Assembly: GCA_900299145.1 (NCBI GenBank)
Contig: OMIN01000144.1
Span: 80,776-144,775 of the forward strand
Length of the DNA: 64,000 bases
Direction: 5' to 3'
Origin: Betaproteobacteria bacterium
GTDB taxonomy: Bacteria; Pseudomonadota; Gammaproteobacteria; Burkholderiales; SG8-41
Part shown: positions 9,077-17,704 of the stretch, one piece after another
Layout: every line of letters starts with the position of its first letter
Position numbering within the stretch: the first letter of the stretch is position 1
Made by a program: the position numbers and the translations under genes
The notes under the pieces: generated by a model
Seen by the model: only the letters and a program-made list of their open reading frames with translations
Databases searched by the model: none
Told to the model about the DNA's origin: nothing

Positions 9077-9319
9077 CTAGCGTTTACGCGTTGTCTTGGC
9101 AGGCGTGCGCGGCTTTTTGGGTGCGGCCGGCTTGGCGGCTTTCGGTGTGCTGGCCGTGGCGCGGTGACGCGGAAACTCCATCACGCCCAGCACCCGTGCC
9201 ACGGTTACACGTTGTTTGCACACGGGGCACACCGCACTGGAATGCCGCGAGGCGGTGGATTGAAGCTGATGCCGTTCGCCGCGAACCGGGCGGCGGCTGC
9301 CTTCACATAAGGTTTTCAT
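9077..9319 (-). CDS. Small zinc-ribbon-like protein, hypothetical
   Basis: The product is an 80-residue basic protein. The first half contains a cysteine near residue 5 (LCEGSRRPV), a histidine-rich stretch and CPVCKQRV, which together resemble the three-cysteine/one-histidine zinc ribbon of small bacterial proteins with a C-x-G-S-x-x-P-V...CPVC pattern. The last 30 residues are a lysine/alanine/proline tail like those of nucleic-acid binding proteins. Its stop codon lies nine bases before the carboxymuconolactone decarboxylase-like gene, whose ribosome-binding site overlaps it, supporting a real two-gene unit. The function is unknown and the start is less certain because no strong Shine-Dalgarno site precedes the ATG. 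Confidence 0.55.
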   Translation of the reverse strand: MKTLCEGSRRPVRGERHQLQSTASRHSSAVCPVCKQRVTVARVLGVMEFPRHRATASTPKAAKPAAPKKPRTPAKTTRKR

Positions 9320-9619
9320 CTGGTATATCCGGTATTTTTAGTATTTCCAGTATTTAGACACCAATAGCGGGTGCGGTTATATTGTGCGTCAAGTTGTACC
9401 TTAGGCGAGCATAGTACAGCAGGCAGATGAATCGGGCTATGCCAAAACAGCCCGTGTAACCATTGCTTGCGGGCAATGGCGCGCGCGCAATGGCTTTCTG
9501 CGGTGGCGCGACGTCCCGAGCGCCCCTCATGCGCGTCCGCTGTGTTCGGTTGCGACCCCCGGCAAGATCGACTACGATCAACAGCCCCGCATGCCCCTGG
9601 TTTTCCCGAAGAAATCGCC
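9320..9619. other. 300-bp gap with short imperfect repeats and a hairpin
   Basis: No gene is visible. Positions 9320-9357 contain four imperfect units of the type GGTATATCC / GGTATTTTTA / GTATTTCCA / GTATTTAGA. At 9460-9479 a seven-base-pair hairpin (CCATTGC/GCAATGG) is present without a T run. The region separates the divergent zinc-ribbon and metallo-beta-lactamase genes and presumably holds both promoters, but I cannot point to clear -35/-10 boxes. Confidence 0.5.
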
Positions 9620-10411
9620 ATGCTCCCCACTTACGAAATTTACTGTATCAAGTATGCCGAGCGTCCAGGCCAGCGGCCTGCGCACTTTGTCGGCGGCGAT
9701 CCGCACGATGTGCCGATGCCCATGGATTACTACGTTTGGCTGGTGCGAAACGCTGATCGCATGGTGCTGGTGGACACCGGCTTCGATGCCAGCATGCAGG
9801 TCAACGGCCGCGTGCTGCTGCGTATGCCCGCCGAAGGTTTGGCGCTGATTGGCGTCAACGCGGCGGACATCAAGGACGCGGTAATCACACATTTGCATAA
9901 CGATCACGTCGGCACGTTTTACGATTTTCCCAACGCGCGCTTTCATTTGCAGGACAAGGAAATGAAGTATGTGACCGGGCATCACATGCGCGATCATATC
10001 TTCCGCCGGCCGTATGAGATTGATCACATCGCGGGCATGATCCGGCTGGTGTATCAGAATCGCGTGGTGTTTCACAACGGCGAAGGTGAGATCGCGCCCG
10101 GTATCAGCGTGCATCATATCGGCGGGCACACCATGGGCCTGCAATCGGTGCGCGTGCATACGCAGCGTGGCTGGGTGGTGTTGGCTTCGGATGCGAGCCA
10201 CTATTACGAACATTTCGAGCAGAACCGCGCTTTTCCGCTGGTGTATCACCTGGGCGAAATGCTGGAAGGGTTCGCCACGCTTCGGCGGCTCGCCGATTCG
10301 CTGCAACACATCGTGCCGGGGCATGATCCGCTGGTGCTGCAGCGGTATCCGGCGGCATCACCGCAGCTTGCAGGCGTTGTCGCGCGCCTGGACTTGCCGC
10401 CAAAACCTTAG
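9620..10411 (+). CDS. Metallo-beta-lactamase fold hydrolase, AHL-lactonase-like
   Basis: The 263-residue enzyme has the dinuclear zinc signature H91-x-H93-x-D95-H96 (THLHNDHVG). The later ligands are in HHIGGHTMGLQ, SDASHYYEHF and HIVPGHDPLV, as in AiiA/AttM-type N-acyl homoserine lactonases. The same fold also hydrolyses other lactones and thioesters, and the setting here is catabolic, so quorum quenching is only one possibility. The start at 9620 was chosen because the frame extension to 9467 is arginine-rich read-through and because the paralogue at 13772 starts at the equivalent residue (YEIYxIKYA). It opens the 9.6-21.3 kb catabolic block and precedes a Bug gene by 49 bp. Confidence 0.88.
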   Translation: MLPTYEIYCIKYAERPGQRPAHFVGGDPHDVPMPMDYYVWLVRNADRMVLVDTGFDASMQVNGRVLLRMPAEGLALIGVNAADIKDAVITHLHNDHVGTFYDFPNARFHLQDKEMKYVTGHHMRDHIFRRPYEIDHIAGMIRLVYQNRVVFHNGEGEIAPGISVHHIGGHTMGLQSVRVHTQRGWVVLASDASHYYEHFEQNRAFPLVYHLGEMLEGFATLRRLADSLQHIVPGHDPLVLQRYPAASPQLAGVVARLDLPPKP

Positions 10412-10433
10412 TATTCGCATACGTCGATGGCAA

Positions 10434-10485
10434 CACTATCTGTTTTTGTCAGAGGTAAAAATGTTAATTAAAACAAATACTTATG
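10434..10485. repeat. A/T-rich intergenic element, copy 2 (inverted pair)
   Basis: The left half ACTATCTGTTTTTGTC (10434-10450) and the right half TTAATTAAAACAAATACTTA (10464-10483) face each other, giving an inverted pair about 13 bp apart. The right half lies inside the next coding sequence, just after its start codon, and encodes the charged beginning of a signal peptide. Confidence 0.7.
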
Positions 10486-11441
10486 TTATTTTAGCCGCGT
10501 TGGTCAGCGGGCTGCCCTGTGCGAGTGCTTGGGGGCAGCAGTACCCCACCAAGCCCATTCGCATGATCGTTGGCTTTCCGCCGGGCGGTTCGAACGATAT
10601 CGTGGCGCGCAATCTCGCGCCCAAGCTGGGCGAACTGCTGGGCGTGCAGGTGATTGTCGAAAATCGTGCGGGGGCGAATGCCACCATTGCCGCCGATCTC
10701 ACCGCCAAGTCGGCGCCCGATGGCTACACCGTGATGCTCGGCAGCACCAGTTCGCTGGTGATCAGTCCGCACACCTATTCAAAATTGTCGTACGACACGC
10801 TGCGGGATTTTGCGCCGGTGACGACAGTCGCCATGACGCCGGAAGCCGTGGCGGTGCATCCCGCGCTGCCGGTGAACGATCTGAAAGGGCTGATCGCACT
10901 GGCGAAGCAGCATCCCGGCAAACTGGATTTCGCCTCGTCGGGTAATGGCGGCCTGCCGCATCTGGCGATTGAACTCTTGAAAACGCAGGCGAATATCAAT
11001 CTGCAGCATGTGCCGTTCAAGGGTGCCGCACCAGCCGTCACCGATCTGATGGGCGGGCACGTGCAGGGCATGATCATGGATTTCCCGGCAATCTATCCGC
11101 AGCTGAAAAGCGGCAAGTTGCGTGGCTTGGCGCTCGCCGCTGAGAAACGCATTGCGCAAATGCCGGAACTGCCAACCTCCGTGGAGCAGGGCATGCCGGG
11201 GTTGCTGGCGGTGAACTGGTTTGCGATTATCGCGCCGGCAAAGACTTCGCCAGCGGTGGTGACGCGGCTGCACACCACCCTGATGAAGGCCATGGCAGGA
11301 CAGGATTTGAAGGATCGTCTGACGGCGGTGGGCGTGGAAATCTTCACGCAAAATTCGCCGGATGCCTTTGGCGCATTTTTGAAAGACGAGCTGGTGCGTT
11401 GGGGCAAGGTGGCCAAGTCGTCGGGTGCGCGGGCGGATTAG
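10461..11441 (+). CDS. Tripartite tricarboxylate transporter receptor (Bug/TctC family)
   Basis: This Bug-type periplasmic binding protein has 326 residues. The signal peptide starts MLIKTNTYVILAALVSG and ends ASAWG. The mature part has YPTKPIRMIVGFPPGG, ENRAGANATIA, APDGYTV and HVPFKGAA. The start at 10461 is supported by AGAGG at 10451-10455 upstream and by the leader. The codons for residues 2-8 are made from an A/T-rich repeat element, so the n-region of the leader derives from that repeat. An out-of-frame ATG at 10483 leads to a stop after three codons. It probably supplies the receptor for the catabolic block in which it sits. Confidence 0.92.
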   Translation: MLIKTNTYVILAALVSGLPCASAWGQQYPTKPIRMIVGFPPGGSNDIVARNLAPKLGELLGVQVIVENRAGANATIAADLTAKSAPDGYTVMLGSTSSLVISPHTYSKLSYDTLRDFAPVTTVAMTPEAVAVHPALPVNDLKGLIALAKQHPGKLDFASSGNGGLPHLAIELLKTQANINLQHVPFKGAAPAVTDLMGGHVQGMIMDFPAIYPQLKSGKLRGLALAAEKRIAQMPELPTSVEQGMPGLLAVNWFAIIAPAKTSPAVVTRLHTTLMKAMAGQDLKDRLTAVGVEIFTQNSPDAFGAFLKDELVRWGKVAKSSGARAD

Positions 11442-11456
11442 CTGTAACACTTTGAT

Positions 11457-11480
11457 TAACCACGGATGAACACGGATAAA
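11457..11480. repeat. CACGGATGAACACGGATAAA-type dispersed repeat
   Basis: The sequence AACCACGGATGAACACGGAT is a well-known kind of short dispersed repeat seen in many proteobacterial intergenic regions. A shorter relative (CACACGGATACACACGGATT) is at 59387-59406. Nothing here shows a function. Confidence 0.45.
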
Positions 11481-11541
11481 AGCGAACCGGTTTTTAATCT
11501 GTGATTTTTCGCATTTCTACACGCATTAAAAGTCCTCGAAT

Positions 11542-13563
11542 TTGAAGTTGCTAAACCAACCCGGCCAAATCGGCCCGCTCAAACTGCGCAACCGCGTGGT
11601 GATGGCGCCGATGGGCACCAACTACAGCACAACCGACGGCCTGTCCACCGAACGTGATCGTGCGTACTACGCCGCACGCGCGCGTGGCGGCGTGGGCATG
11701 ATCATGACCGAGGCGATGGTGGTGACGGAGTTCGCGCGGCCGCATCACAACTCGCTGTGCGTGTATCACGACCGCTTTATTCCAGGACTGGCGAGTGTGG
11801 TAGATGCGATCCACGCGCATGGCGCGCTGGTGTGCGCGCAACTCAATCATCGCGGTGGCCTGTTGCGCCGGCACGTGCTGAACATGGAGCCGGTGGGGCC
11901 GTCGCCGTGGAAAAACCCGAATACCGGCGACGATGTGCGGCCGCTCGCCGTGCCGGAAATCATCGAGATACAAAAGCAGTTTGTCGCGGCGGCCCGGCGC
12001 TTGTATCAGGCGGGCTACGACGGCGTGGAAATTCACGCGGGCAATGGTTATCTGTTCCAGCAGTTTTTTACGCCACGCTTGAACCATCGCACGGACCATT
12101 ACGGCGGTTCATTCGCGAATCGCGCGCGTTTTTTGTTCGAGACACTGGATCGCGTCAAGCAGGCGCTGCCGGAATTCCCGTTGATCGTGCGCCTGTCGGC
12201 GGCGGAGTTTGTCGAGGATGGTTACTGCGAAGCGGATATCGTCGAGTTGTCGAAGTGTCTGGAAAAGCAGGGTGTTGCAGCGCTTGATCTGTCGGGCGGC
12301 AGCAATGAAAGCCCGCAGTTGTCGAAATATTGCATCCAGCCGCCGTCGTTTGCGCGCGGGTGCCTTGGCCCGTACGCCAAGCCCATCAAGCAGGCCGTGA
12401 AGATTCCCGTGCTGGTGGCGGGGCGCGTGGTCGATCCGGCGGATGCGGAAAAGCTGCTCGCCGATGGCTGCGCGGATTTCATTTCTGTGGGGCGCGCGTT
12501 GTATGCCGATCCGCATTGGACGGCGAAGGCGCTAGGTGAGGTGAAGGCACCGATCCGCCAATGTATTGCCTGCAACGTGTGCTTCGAGCGGCTGACACTG
12601 GAAAAGGACGTGGCGTGCGTGCACAACCCGGTGATTGGCACCGAGTTCGAGTCGTTGGAACATGCCGAGCCGCAGTTGTTTCCAGAGCAGCAGACAAAAA
12701 CGCCGCGCCGTGTGCTGGTGATCGGCGCTGGTGTCACCGGTCTTGAAGCCGCGCGGTCAGCGGCCGCGCGAGGGCATCATGTCGAAGTGTGGGAGAAGTC
12801 TGCCGTGGTTGGCGGACAGATGCCGCTGGCGATGGCTGCGCCGGACAAAGTGGAAGTCGAACCGATATTGGGTTATCGGCTGGCGACCCTGCGCGAGTTG
12901 AGTGTAACGATACGCACCTCGATCACAGCCAGCGTTGCGGCAATTCGTGCGTTCAAACCAGACTTTGCGATAGTCGCCACGGGCGTTGCGCCACGTGCGC
13001 ATCCGTTTGACGTATCGCGACTGGCTGCAACGGTCAAGGTGATGCATGCGTGGGATGCGCTGCGCGATCCCGCATCGCTCGCGGCGGCAAAGCAAGTCAC
13101 CATCATCGGCGGCGGCATGGTTGGCGCGGAGACGGCCGACTTGCTGAGCGTGCAGGGAAAGCAATGCACCATTGTCGAAATGCTGGGCGCCATAGCCAAC
13201 GGCATGGCACGTAACAACCGCATGGAGCTGGTCGAGCGCCTGGCGGCGCGCGGCACGCAAATGCTCACGCGCGTCAAAGTGGAGCGTGCGGTGGGCGACA
13301 CGCTGACGCTGCGAGGCGACGATGGCACAATACGCAACATCCCTGTGGGCGATGTGCTGATCTTCGCCACCGGGCCGGTACCGGTGCGTGATGTCGTGCC
13401 GTTGCTTGAAGAGGCTGGCGTGGATTTCGAACTGGCGGGCGATTGCTACCGGCCGGGGGATTTTTTGAGTTGTCTGCGCGATGGCTGGCTGGCGGCGCAA
13501 AGCGTGGAGCATCGGTTTCGTGGTGCGACGGCGGTAAATGCTGGAAAGCAGGAAGTCGCGTAA
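11542..13563 (+). CDS. 2,4-dienoyl-CoA reductase / NADH:flavin oxidoreductase family (FadH-like)
   Basis: At 673 residues the length matches FadH-type enzymes. An old-yellow-enzyme TIM barrel binds FMN (residues 1-330; HAGNGYLFQQFFTPRLNHRTD). An iron-sulfur cluster site follows, with cysteines 341, 344, 347 and 359 (CIACNVC...ACVHNP). An FAD domain starts at RVLVIGAGVTGLEAA, and an inserted NAD(P) domain starts at VTIIGGGMVGAETA. Such enzymes reduce conjugated double bonds of CoA thioesters, enones or related compounds. The start is TTG at 11542: an in-frame stop lies at 11527 and no ATG is available before the conserved sequence. It sits between a Bug gene and a lactonase-like gene in the same direction. 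Confidence 0.92.
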   Translation: MKLLNQPGQIGPLKLRNRVVMAPMGTNYSTTDGLSTERDRAYYAARARGGVGMIMTEAMVVTEFARPHHNSLCVYHDRFIPGLASVVDAIHAHGALVCAQLNHRGGLLRRHVLNMEPVGPSPWKNPNTGDDVRPLAVPEIIEIQKQFVAAARRLYQAGYDGVEIHAGNGYLFQQFFTPRLNHRTDHYGGSFANRARFLFETLDRVKQALPEFPLIVRLSAAEFVEDGYCEADIVELSKCLEKQGVAALDLSGGSNESPQLSKYCIQPPSFARGCLGPYAKPIKQAVKIPVLVAGRVVDPADAEKLLADGCADFISVGRALYADPHWTAKALGEVKAPIRQCIACNVCFERLTLEKDVACVHNPVIGTEFESLEHAEPQLFPEQQTKTPRRVLVIGAGVTGLEAARSAAARGHHVEVWEKSAVVGGQMPLAMAAPDKVEVEPILGYRLATLRELSVTIRTSITASVAAIRAFKPDFAIVATGVAPRAHPFDVSRLAATVKVMHAWDALRDPASLAAAKQVTIIGGGMVGAETADLLSVQGKQCTIVEMLGAIANGMARNNRMELVERLAARGTQMLTRVKVERAVGDTLTLRGDDGTIRNIPVGDVLIFATGPVPVRDVVPLLEEAGVDFELAGDCYRPGDFLSCLRDGWLAAQSVEHRFRGATAVNAGKQEVA

Positions 13564-13625
13564 TGTTCAACCATTTTTCATCCACGGCGCTGGCGAAGGC
13601 GTGTGGAAAATGGCATCGCCACACC

Positions 13626-13721
13626 CGTCATTCCGGCGAAAGCCGGAATCCAGTGCGTAAACATCCGGCGCGAAGCACCGCTGACTACAATCTGGGTTCC
13701 AGCCTTCGCTGGAACGACGAG
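13626..13721. repeat. Paired REP-like palindromes
   Basis: Two hairpins face each other: CATTCCGGCGAAAGCCGGAATC (stem 13628-13649) and GGTTCCAGCCTTCGCTGGAACG (13695-13716), separated by about 45 bp. The stem sequence is a diverged version of the other paired palindromes in the window. It lies between the dienoyl reductase-like and second lactonase-like genes. Confidence 0.7.
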
Positions 13722-13771
13722 GTTAGAATCCCGTGCATCCGTACACATTTGGTTTATTTTGAGAATTTGAC

Positions 13772-14569
13772 ATGACTCTCCCCAACTACGAAATTTACGC
13801 CATCAAATACGCGCGCCGTGATGCCTTGCGCCCTGTGCATTTTGTCGGTGGCGATCCGCACAACACGCCGATGCCGATGGACTACTTCGTGTGGCTGGTG
13901 CGCGGCAACGGGCTGGAACTGGTGATCGACACCGGCTTTACCAAATCCATGGCCGAGCAAAGGAAGCGCGAGTTCATCCGCACGCCCGCCGATGGCCTGG
14001 CGCTTGTGGGCTGCAAGGCAGCGGAGGTCAAGAACGTTGTGATCACGCACTTGCATTACGACCACGTCGGCACGTTTCAGGATTTTCCCGCCGCGCAGTT
14101 TCATTTGCAGGATGCGGAGATGTCCTACGCCACGGGCCGCCACATGCGCCACAAGCAGTTCAATCACGGCTACGAGGTCGAAGAGGTCATCGGCATGGTG
14201 CGCCTCGTTTACAAAGACCGCGTAACGTTTTACCGGGGAGATGCTGACTACGCGCCGGGTATCAGCCTGCATCACATCGGCGGCCACACGGCGGGCCTGC
14301 AATGCGTGCGCGTGCACACCGCGCGCGGCTGGGTGGTGGTGGCCTCCGACACCAGCCACTACTACGAACATTTCGAGCAGGGCCGCGTGTTTACCACCAC
14401 GTTTCATCTGGGCGACACGCTTGATGGCTATGCTCGTCTCAAGCAACTCGCTGATTCGATCAAGCACATTGTGCCCGGCCATGATCCGCTGGTGATGCAG
14501 CGTTATCCGGCGGTGTCGAAGGAACTCGAAGGCATTGCCGTGCGGCTCGATGCGGTGCCGAATTATTGA
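13772..14569 (+). CDS. Metallo-beta-lactamase fold hydrolase, AHL-lactonase-like (paralogue)
   Basis: This 265-residue enzyme is clearly a paralogue of the one at 9620. Both open with YEIYxIKYA and share HFVGGDPH, PMPMDY, SHYYEHFEQ and HIVPGHDPLVxQRYPA. The zinc ligands are H93, H95, D97 and H98, then HHIGGHTAGLQ and the aspartate of SDTSHYY. Two such hydrolases around one Bug gene and one dienoyl-CoA reductase-like gene suggest two ring- or ester-opening steps in one pathway, or a duplication with shifted specificity. The ATG follows an A/T-rich stretch with no strong Shine-Dalgarno sequence. Confidence 0.88.
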   Translation: MTLPNYEIYAIKYARRDALRPVHFVGGDPHNTPMPMDYFVWLVRGNGLELVIDTGFTKSMAEQRKREFIRTPADGLALVGCKAAEVKNVVITHLHYDHVGTFQDFPAAQFHLQDAEMSYATGRHMRHKQFNHGYEVEEVIGMVRLVYKDRVTFYRGDADYAPGISLHHIGGHTAGLQCVRVHTARGWVVVASDTSHYYEHFEQGRVFTTTFHLGDTLDGYARLKQLADSIKHIVPGHDPLVMQRYPAVSKELEGIAVRLDAVPNY

Positions 14570-14595
14570 TCCTGCGATCCCAGTAGTGGCGCATC

Positions 14596-14625
14596 ATAAG
14601 TATCTGTTTTTGTTGAATATTTTTT
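14596..14625 (+). repeat. A/T-rich intergenic element, copy 3
   Basis: ATAAGTATCTGTTTTTGTTG plus an A/T tail lies between the second lactonase-like gene and the first MmgE/PrpD gene. The ribosome-binding GGAG for the latter abuts the tail. Confidence 0.75.
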
Positions 14626-14637
14626 GGAGTCGATTGA

Positions 14638-16044
14638 ATGAGCAGTTCCAAACCCCCGTTACTCGAAAACGCCACGCGTGATCTCGCGCGCTTTGCGTCC
14701 GCGATTCAGTTCAGTGATCTGCCTAAAGAGGTGGTCGAGCGCATCAAGCTGTGCGTGCTCGATCACATCGGCTGCGTGCTGTATGGGGCTACACTGCCGT
14801 GGACCAAAAAGGTCGCCGCGCTGGCGATGGCCGAGGGCGCTGCGCCCGTCGCGTCGATTTCCGGCATGGGCAAGAAAACCTCGGTTGCGCTGGCGGCGCT
14901 GGTTAACGGCACGTCCGGCCACGCGTTTGAGCTGGACGACATCCACAAGGAGTCGATCGTGCACATCGGCTCGCTGTCGCCGCCCGTCGCGTTGGGTTTC
15001 GCGGAGGCCGCCGGAAAAGGCACGGGCCGCGAGGTGATTACCGCGATGGTCGCTGGCTATGAGATCGGCGCGCGCGTGGGCAATGCCGCGACCATGGGCC
15101 TCTTTTTTCGCGGCTTTCATCCGCAGGGCACGTCAGGTGTGTTTGCTTCGGCGGCGGCGGCGGCGCGCATGCTGAATCTCAACGCGGAGCAGTTTCAGCA
15201 CGCGCTCGGCATGTCCGGTTCGCAGGCGGGCGGGCTGATGGCCGCGCAGGAAGGCGCGATGGTGAAGCGCTTTCACTCGGGCCGTGCGGCGCAAAGCGGC
15301 GTCTATGCAGCGCTGCTGGCAAAGGACGGCTTCACCGGCATCACCGACGTGCTGGAGGCCGCTTATGGCGGCTATCTCACGGTGTATTCGGATACGCCGA
15401 ACGCGAAGCGGCTCACCGATGGTTTGGGCAGGGAATGGGAAACGTTGCACGTGGGTTACAAACCGCACGCCAGCGTGACAAGTATTCATACCGCGCTCGA
15501 TGGCCTCACCGAAATCATGCGCGAAAACAACTTGAAGGCTGGCGACATCGCCAAGCTCGAAACCGGCTTAAGCCCGATGACCCACGTGCATTGCGCGTGG
15601 GAATACAAGGCGCAGGGCGTGACGGCGGCGCAGATGAATCTGTATTACGGCTTGGCGGTCACCGCGATTGACGGCATGGCGTTTACCGAGCAGTACAAGG
15701 AATCGCGCCTGAAAGACCCGGCAATTTTTGATTTCATTTCGCGAGTCAGCGCTTTTGTCGATCCCGAAATCGAAAAAATGGGTGCGCCGTACCGCCATGC
15801 CGCCCGTGTTCGCGTCACCGCCAGGGACGGCAAAGTCATCGAGAAACTCCTGCACCACCGCCGCGGCAGCCCGGAAAATCCGCTCAAGCCCGAAGACATC
15901 GAATACAAATTCCGTCACGTGGTGAGTGGTTGTCTGTCGAAAGCGAATATCGACAAGGCGGTGAAGCTCTCTGCCGAGTTGGACAAGGCGGATAACGTTT
16001 CGGAGTTGCTGGCTTTGATGGCGGCGCCTGTGATTGCGAATTAA
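14638..16044 (+). CDS. MmgE/PrpD family protein (2-methylcitrate dehydratase-like)
   Basis: The 468-residue cytoplasmic enzyme has the all-helical MmgE/PrpD domain (LCVLDHIGCVLYGATLPW near residues 40-57, AFELDDIHKESIVHIGS near 98-114, HPQGTSGVFASAAAAARMLNL) and the smaller C-terminal alpha/beta domain (HASVTSIHTALDGL, MNLYYGLAVTAIDG). Known members are 2-methylcitrate dehydratase and cis-aconitate decarboxylase; many catabolic members are uncharacterised. GGAG at 14626 sets the start. A second, distinct family member follows 182 bp later. With no methylcitrate synthase or lyase in view, a propionate pathway is unlikely; a hydratase/dehydratase role in a carboxylic-acid pathway is inferred. 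Confidence 0.9.
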   Translation: MSSSKPPLLENATRDLARFASAIQFSDLPKEVVERIKLCVLDHIGCVLYGATLPWTKKVAALAMAEGAAPVASISGMGKKTSVALAALVNGTSGHAFELDDIHKESIVHIGSLSPPVALGFAEAAGKGTGREVITAMVAGYEIGARVGNAATMGLFFRGFHPQGTSGVFASAAAAARMLNLNAEQFQHALGMSGSQAGGLMAAQEGAMVKRFHSGRAAQSGVYAALLAKDGFTGITDVLEAAYGGYLTVYSDTPNAKRLTDGLGREWETLHVGYKPHASVTSIHTALDGLTEIMRENNLKAGDIAKLETGLSPMTHVHCAWEYKAQGVTAAQMNLYYGLAVTAIDGMAFTEQYKESRLKDPAIFDFISRVSAFVDPEIEKMGAPYRHAARVRVTARDGKVIEKLLHHRRGSPENPLKPEDIEYKFRHVVSGCLSKANIDKAVKLSAELDKADNVSELLALMAAPVIAN

Positions 16045-16083
16045 GTTTCCCCGGCAGCCCTGCGTATCCCGAAAAATTTAAAC

Positions 16084-16169
16084 CTGTCATTCCCGCGAAA
16101 GCGGGAATCCATACGTGGACGCAAGTGGCACGTGTGTTATGGATTCCCGCTTTCGCGGGAATGACAGGG
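16084..16169. repeat. Paired REP-like palindromes (BIME-like)
   Basis: TCATTCCCGCGAAAGCGGGA and its inverted partner GATTCCCGCTTTCGCGGGAA bracket a spacer of about 35 bp whose last part (GTGTTATGG) is shared with the copies at 28550 and 34058. It sits between the two MmgE/PrpD genes. Confidence 0.8.
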
Positions 16170-16226
16170 TTGGTGTTGTTGTAACCGAATTCTGGCTAAT
16201 ACTGTATTGCAAACAAGGAAGAAATC

Positions 16227-17585
16227 ATGCCCAAACAAACCCACGCCCAACAACTCGCCACCCGTTTCGCCAAACTCGGCTACAACGACATCGCGCCCGC
16301 TTCGCGCCACGCGGTCAAACGCCTGCTGCTCGATTATCTGGGAGTGGCGCTTGCCGGCAGCCAAAGTGAAAGCGGGGTCATCGCGCGGCGCTTCGCGCGC
16401 GAGCAGGGCGCGTTGGCTTCGAAGGCCGGCGCGCAACTCATCGGTGACAACGCCAAGTCGTCGATGGCGACCACGGCATTCGCCAATGCCATTTCCTCGC
16501 ACAGCATCGAGTTGGACGACATTGACGTGCTGGCGCTGTTTCACTTCAGCCCGCCGGTGTATTCGTCGGCGTTGGCCGTGGCCGATGCCACCAAAGCCAA
16601 TGGTAAGCAACTGGTGACGGCCCTTGCCGCGGGCTGCGAAATGATGGAGCGCGTGAGCCGCGCGGCAAACAATTCGCTGCGTAACCGCGCGTTTCACACC
16701 ACGCCGACCTGCGGGGTGTTCGGTGCGACGATTGCCGCGTCAAAAATCCTGAAGCTCAATGCTGAGAAAATCACCAACGCGCTGGGCATGGCCGGTGCAC
16801 AGGCGTCGGGTCTGATGGAAATGTATGGCCCGTCGATGCAAAAGCGGTTCAACCCCGGCCCAACAGCGCGTAACGGCGTGACCGCCGCGTTGATGGCGCA
16901 ACTCGGTTTCACCGGCGCCGATACCATTTTCGAGGGTGAGCGCGGCTTTCTGAAAGCGTTCACCGATAAAAACTTCCCCGGCAAGTTGGTCGAAGGCATC
17001 AACAAACCGTTTGAGCTGCTGATCGAGTTCAAGCCCTATTCCTGCGCGCGGCCGATTCACAATGCCATCGATTGTGCGCTGGCGGTGCGCAAAATGCCGG
17101 GCTTTGATGCGAACAAGGTGAAGTCGATTGCGTTCACGCGCCATCCGGATTGGGCGCTGTATCACCAGAACAAGGCGCCGCGTACGTATCACGAGGCGCA
17201 AGTGTCGCTGCCGTTCTCGGTGGCGGTGGCGTTCCTGGAAGGGCAGGCGCTGCTCAAACAATACAGCGACCGCAACATCCGCAACGCCAAGGTTAAACAA
17301 CTGAGCAACGCAACCACGATTGCCGTCGATGCGAAACTGCCGCGCGGCGTGTCGTGCAAAATGGTGGCCACGATGACCGACGGGCGCAAATTCACTTCGC
17401 AGATCGATTACCCCAAGGGCTCGATCCAGAACCCCATGAACGATCAGGAGTTGCTGGCGAAGTTTACGAGCCTTGCCAGCCCGGTGATCGGCGCCAAACG
17501 TGCCGCAGCACTGGCGGATGCCGTGATGAACATCGAAAAATGCGCCGACGTGTCGAAACTGCTCGCGCTGGCCGCCAAAAAATAG
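16227..17585 (+). CDS. MmgE/PrpD family protein (paralogue)
   Basis: This 452-residue member of the same family as the preceding gene is only distantly similar to it. It has LLLDYLGVALAGSQSE near residues 31-46, SHSIELDDIDVLALFH near 90-105, TTPTCGVFGATIAASKIL, and the C-terminal domain from about residue 270 (YSCARPIHNAIDCAL). The ATG at 16227 has AAGGAA upstream. The pair may act as two subunits or on successive intermediates. The stop codon is followed after one base by an A/T-rich repeat element. Confidence 0.9.
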   Translation: MPKQTHAQQLATRFAKLGYNDIAPASRHAVKRLLLDYLGVALAGSQSESGVIARRFAREQGALASKAGAQLIGDNAKSSMATTAFANAISSHSIELDDIDVLALFHFSPPVYSSALAVADATKANGKQLVTALAAGCEMMERVSRAANNSLRNRAFHTTPTCGVFGATIAASKILKLNAEKITNALGMAGAQASGLMEMYGPSMQKRFNPGPTARNGVTAALMAQLGFTGADTIFEGERGFLKAFTDKNFPGKLVEGINKPFELLIEFKPYSCARPIHNAIDCALAVRKMPGFDANKVKSIAFTRHPDWALYHQNKAPRTYHEAQVSLPFSVAVAFLEGQALLKQYSDRNIRNAKVKQLSNATTIAVDAKLPRGVSCKMVATMTDGRKFTSQIDYPKGSIQNPMNDQELLAKFTSLASPVIGAKRAAALADAVMNIEKCADVSKLLALAAKK

Positions 17586-17586
17586 T

Positions 17587-17605
17587 CAATTAAAACAAAT
17601 AGTTA
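17587..17605 (-). repeat. A/T-rich intergenic element, copy 4 (short)
   Basis: CAATTAAAACAAATAGTTA directly follows the MmgE/PrpD stop. It reads as the reverse complement of the consensus and lacks the far A/T tail. Confidence 0.65.
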
Positions 17606-17704
17606 CGGAATTCCCGCGTATGGCGCTGTTCGCGGCGCCATGCGCGGGCTCACGTTTGGGTTCGCCGCATCGTTTCTGACGGCGAATCACATCGGGGATT
17701 GCGA

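Noticed and set aside
13745..13771. Possible further copy of the A/T-rich element (CATTTGGTTTATTTTGAGAA)
   Set aside because: Only a loose match; lacks the conserved TAACTATTTG end.
9620..14569. Quorum-quenching assignment for the two lactonase-like genes
   Set aside because: The zinc motif is shared by many lactone and thioester hydrolases and the neighbours are catabolic; the motif alone does not show AHL activity.
14638..17585. Methylcitrate (propionate) pathway
   Set aside because: Two MmgE/PrpD genes are present but no methylcitrate synthase, lyase or prpR is nearby.
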